Assembly (NCBI GenBank): GCA_031259035.1
Contig: JAIRLZ010000022.1
Location: 1-6,885 of the forward strand
From: Treponema sp.
GTDB lineage: Bacteria > Spirochaetota > Spirochaetia > Treponematales > Breznakiellaceae
Reading direction: 5' to 3'
DNA: 6,885 bases
Under the pieces are notes generated by a model. It saw only the letters and a program-made list of their open reading frames with translations. It was not told the DNA's origin and did not search any database. How positions within the stretch are numbered: the stretch's first letter is position 1; each line of letters begins with the position of its first letter. A program made the position numbers and the translations under genes. Shown here one piece after another: positions 5,559 to 6,885 of this stretch.

Positions 5559-6885
5559 ATGAAAACAAACAAACGTATCGCCGGCGTGGTGGCGCTGGTA
5601 CTGGCGCTGACGCTCGCATCCTGCGCCTCCGCTCCCGCAGGACGGGCGGAAGCCGCCGCCCCGGCGGAGCCTGTCTATGCGGCGGATTCCCTATTGTTGG
5701 ACGCGGCCATTGAAGACGCCGCCTTATGGCTTGCCGCCCGACTCCCCGATGGCGTGAAAACCGCCATTGTCGCCTTTGACGCGGAGACGGCGGCCCTTTC
5801 GGACTACGTGTTCGGGGAGCTGTGGAACCGCTTTGAGGAGACGGGGCGATTTGTCATGGTTGACCGCCGGAATCTGGATCGCGTCCGCGCGGAAATGGAC
5901 TACCAGATGTCCGGTGAAGTGAGCGACGATTCCGCCCGGTCCATCGGACGGCAGTACGGGGCGGAGATCATCGTTTACGGCCGGATGGCCCGTATGGGAG
6001 ACGAATACCGGATGACGGTCTACGCCACCAACGTGGAAAAGGCGGCGAGCAGTCAGAGGGCGCTGAACATCCGTCCCGGCGGCCGCCTTGCCGCGTTGCT
6101 GGAAACGGACCTTGACGGGGAGATAGACCGCGCCGTCTCGGACCTTGCAAAAGGAGTTTCGGGAAAGACCACCGTCGCCATCGGGCGCATCTCCTATGGC
6201 GACACCCAGACGGTTTCAAGCCTTTCGGCCTACCTCAAGAATGGCATTACCGCAAGCGCCCTGCGCCGGAACAGCCGCTTCACCGTGGCGGATGACGGCG
6301 CGAGCGCCGGGTTCGCTATGGCGACGCGGGGACTTGCCGTGAAAGCGCCCGCCATGAACGGCGCCTCATCGGACGGCGGCGGCATTCAGGCGGTGATCAT
6401 GGGGAGTTTCAGCCCCATGGACGACGGCGCGAAAGTAAGCCTGCGTCTTGTTTCCGTTTCCCGCAACAGACCTGTCCTTGCCGCCGCGAATTTCGAGGTT
6501 TCCGGGGAGGAACTCCGCCGCAGACGGCTTTCCCTGCTCCCTGAGATAAGCCGCGCCGACTTTGAGGCGAAGCGGGATGCGGTGGAACCCTACGCCGGGC
6601 GGAACAACCGTTTCGCCTTTACCATAACCCCCGACGATCTTGACGGGGTATACTACGAAGGGGAATACATGGGCATGAGGCTTTACTCCGAAAGGGATTG
6701 CTGGTTCCGTATCGTCCATATCGACGTAAACGGCACGGCTCAGGTGATCTATCCCACAACTTCACGGGACAACAACCTTATCCGCGCCGGGGAAACCCGA
6801 AGCATCCCTGAGAACACCCGCTACCGCATGGGCGCGCCCTATGGGGAGGAGTATATACTGGTCGCCGCCTACGATCGTCCTTTCC
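5559..6885 (+). CDS. Lipoprotein with two CsgG/LpoB-like units and a DUF4384-like region (partial, C-terminus off the edge)
   Basis: The frame is open from ATG 5559 through the right edge (442 codons plus one base). A lysine/arginine start and hydrophobic stretch (7-20) lead to the lipobox LASC with C22 as the predicted lipid-bearing residue, so the protein is exported and membrane anchored. An Ala-rich linker follows. Residues 66-198 resemble the CsgG/LpoB fold (VKTAIVAFD, RFVMVDRRN, GAEIIVYGRM). Residues 202-325 repeat the same pattern more loosely (GKTTVAIGRI, RFTVADDG, IQAVIMGSF), suggesting an internal duplication. From about 362 the sequence reads like DUF4384 (MRLYSERDCWFRIVHID, NGTAQVIYP, then EYILVAAYD). 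Members of these families in spirochetes are mostly of unknown role; some CsgG-like proteins form secretion pores, and LpoB activates a penicillin-binding protein. Neither role is shown here. The gene is GC-rich (about 70% in 6061-6120), unlike its left neighbour. Confidence 0.88.
   Translation, partial: MKTNKRIAGVVALVLALTLASCASAPAGRAEAAAPAEPVYAADSLLLDAAIEDAALWLAARLPDGVKTAIVAFDAETAALSDYVFGELWNRFEETGRFVMVDRRNLDRVRAEMDYQMSGEVSDDSARSIGRQYGAEIIVYGRMARMGDEYRMTVYATNVEKAASSQRALNIRPGGRLAALLETDLDGEIDRAVSDLAKGVSGKTTVAIGRISYGDTQTVSSLSAYLKNGITASALRRNSRFTVADDGASAGFAMATRGLAVKAPAMNGASSDGGGIQAVIMGSFSPMDDGAKVSLRLVSVSRNRPVLAAANFEVSGEELRRRRLSLLPEISRADFEAKRDAVEPYAGRNNRFAFTITPDDLDGVYYEGEYMGMRLYSERDCWFRIVHIDVNGTAQVIYPTTSRDNNLIRAGETRSIPENTRYRMGAPYGEEYILVAAYDRPF

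Noticed and set aside
5968..6719. Reverse-strand and second-frame frames inside the lipoprotein gene
   Set aside because: They are shadows in GC-rich coding sequence; the forward frame from 5559 has a signal peptide, a ribosome binding site and recognisable domains.

Overview
The window carries the core of a bacterial translation/transcription-factor operon, rimP - nusA - infB, followed by a remnant of a WD40 beta-propeller gene and the first 442 codons of a lipoprotein gene that runs off the right edge. All supported genes are on the + strand. The organism looks like a spirochete, most likely a treponeme of the higher-GC, insect-gut type. That is an inference from the NusA and IF2 sequence style, the WD40 fragment and the lipoprotein with CsgG-like and DUF4384-like regions; there is no rRNA or other decisive marker, so the genus is only moderately sure.

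Region by region: 1-58 probably holds the last codons of an upstream gene. Bases 59-214 are a regulatory stretch. A strong extended -10 promoter (TTGACA, 17 bp, TAGTAT, with TG upstream) is followed within about 20 bases of its predicted start point by a textbook intrinsic terminator (13-bp perfect stem, TTGA loop, seven Ts), which ends just before the rimP ribosome binding site. rimP starts at GTG and nusA at TTG, 18 bases apart. NusA carries an extra C-terminal acidic tail and a four-cysteine zinc-ribbon motif. infB follows after 30 bases, and a 12-codon reading frame bridges that gap. IF2 has a long disordered N-terminus with a Gly/Arg-rich stretch.

After infB the usual next gene (rbfA) is not present. 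Instead there is an AT-richer remnant of a WD40 repeat gene, a 142-base intergenic region full of small inverted repeats, and a GC-rich lipoprotein gene. The lipoprotein has a clear lipobox, two successive CsgG/LpoB-like units and a DUF4384-like C-terminal region. The change in base composition and the loss of operon order suggest that the segment after 5075 has a different history from the operon.

How the genes work together: RimP matures the 30S subunit, IF2 loads initiator tRNA on it, and NusA acts on RNA polymerase pausing, termination and antitermination. The intrinsic terminator in the leader of the operon that encodes NusA offers a simple route to feedback control. The promoter-terminator arrangement is seen directly; the feedback is inference.
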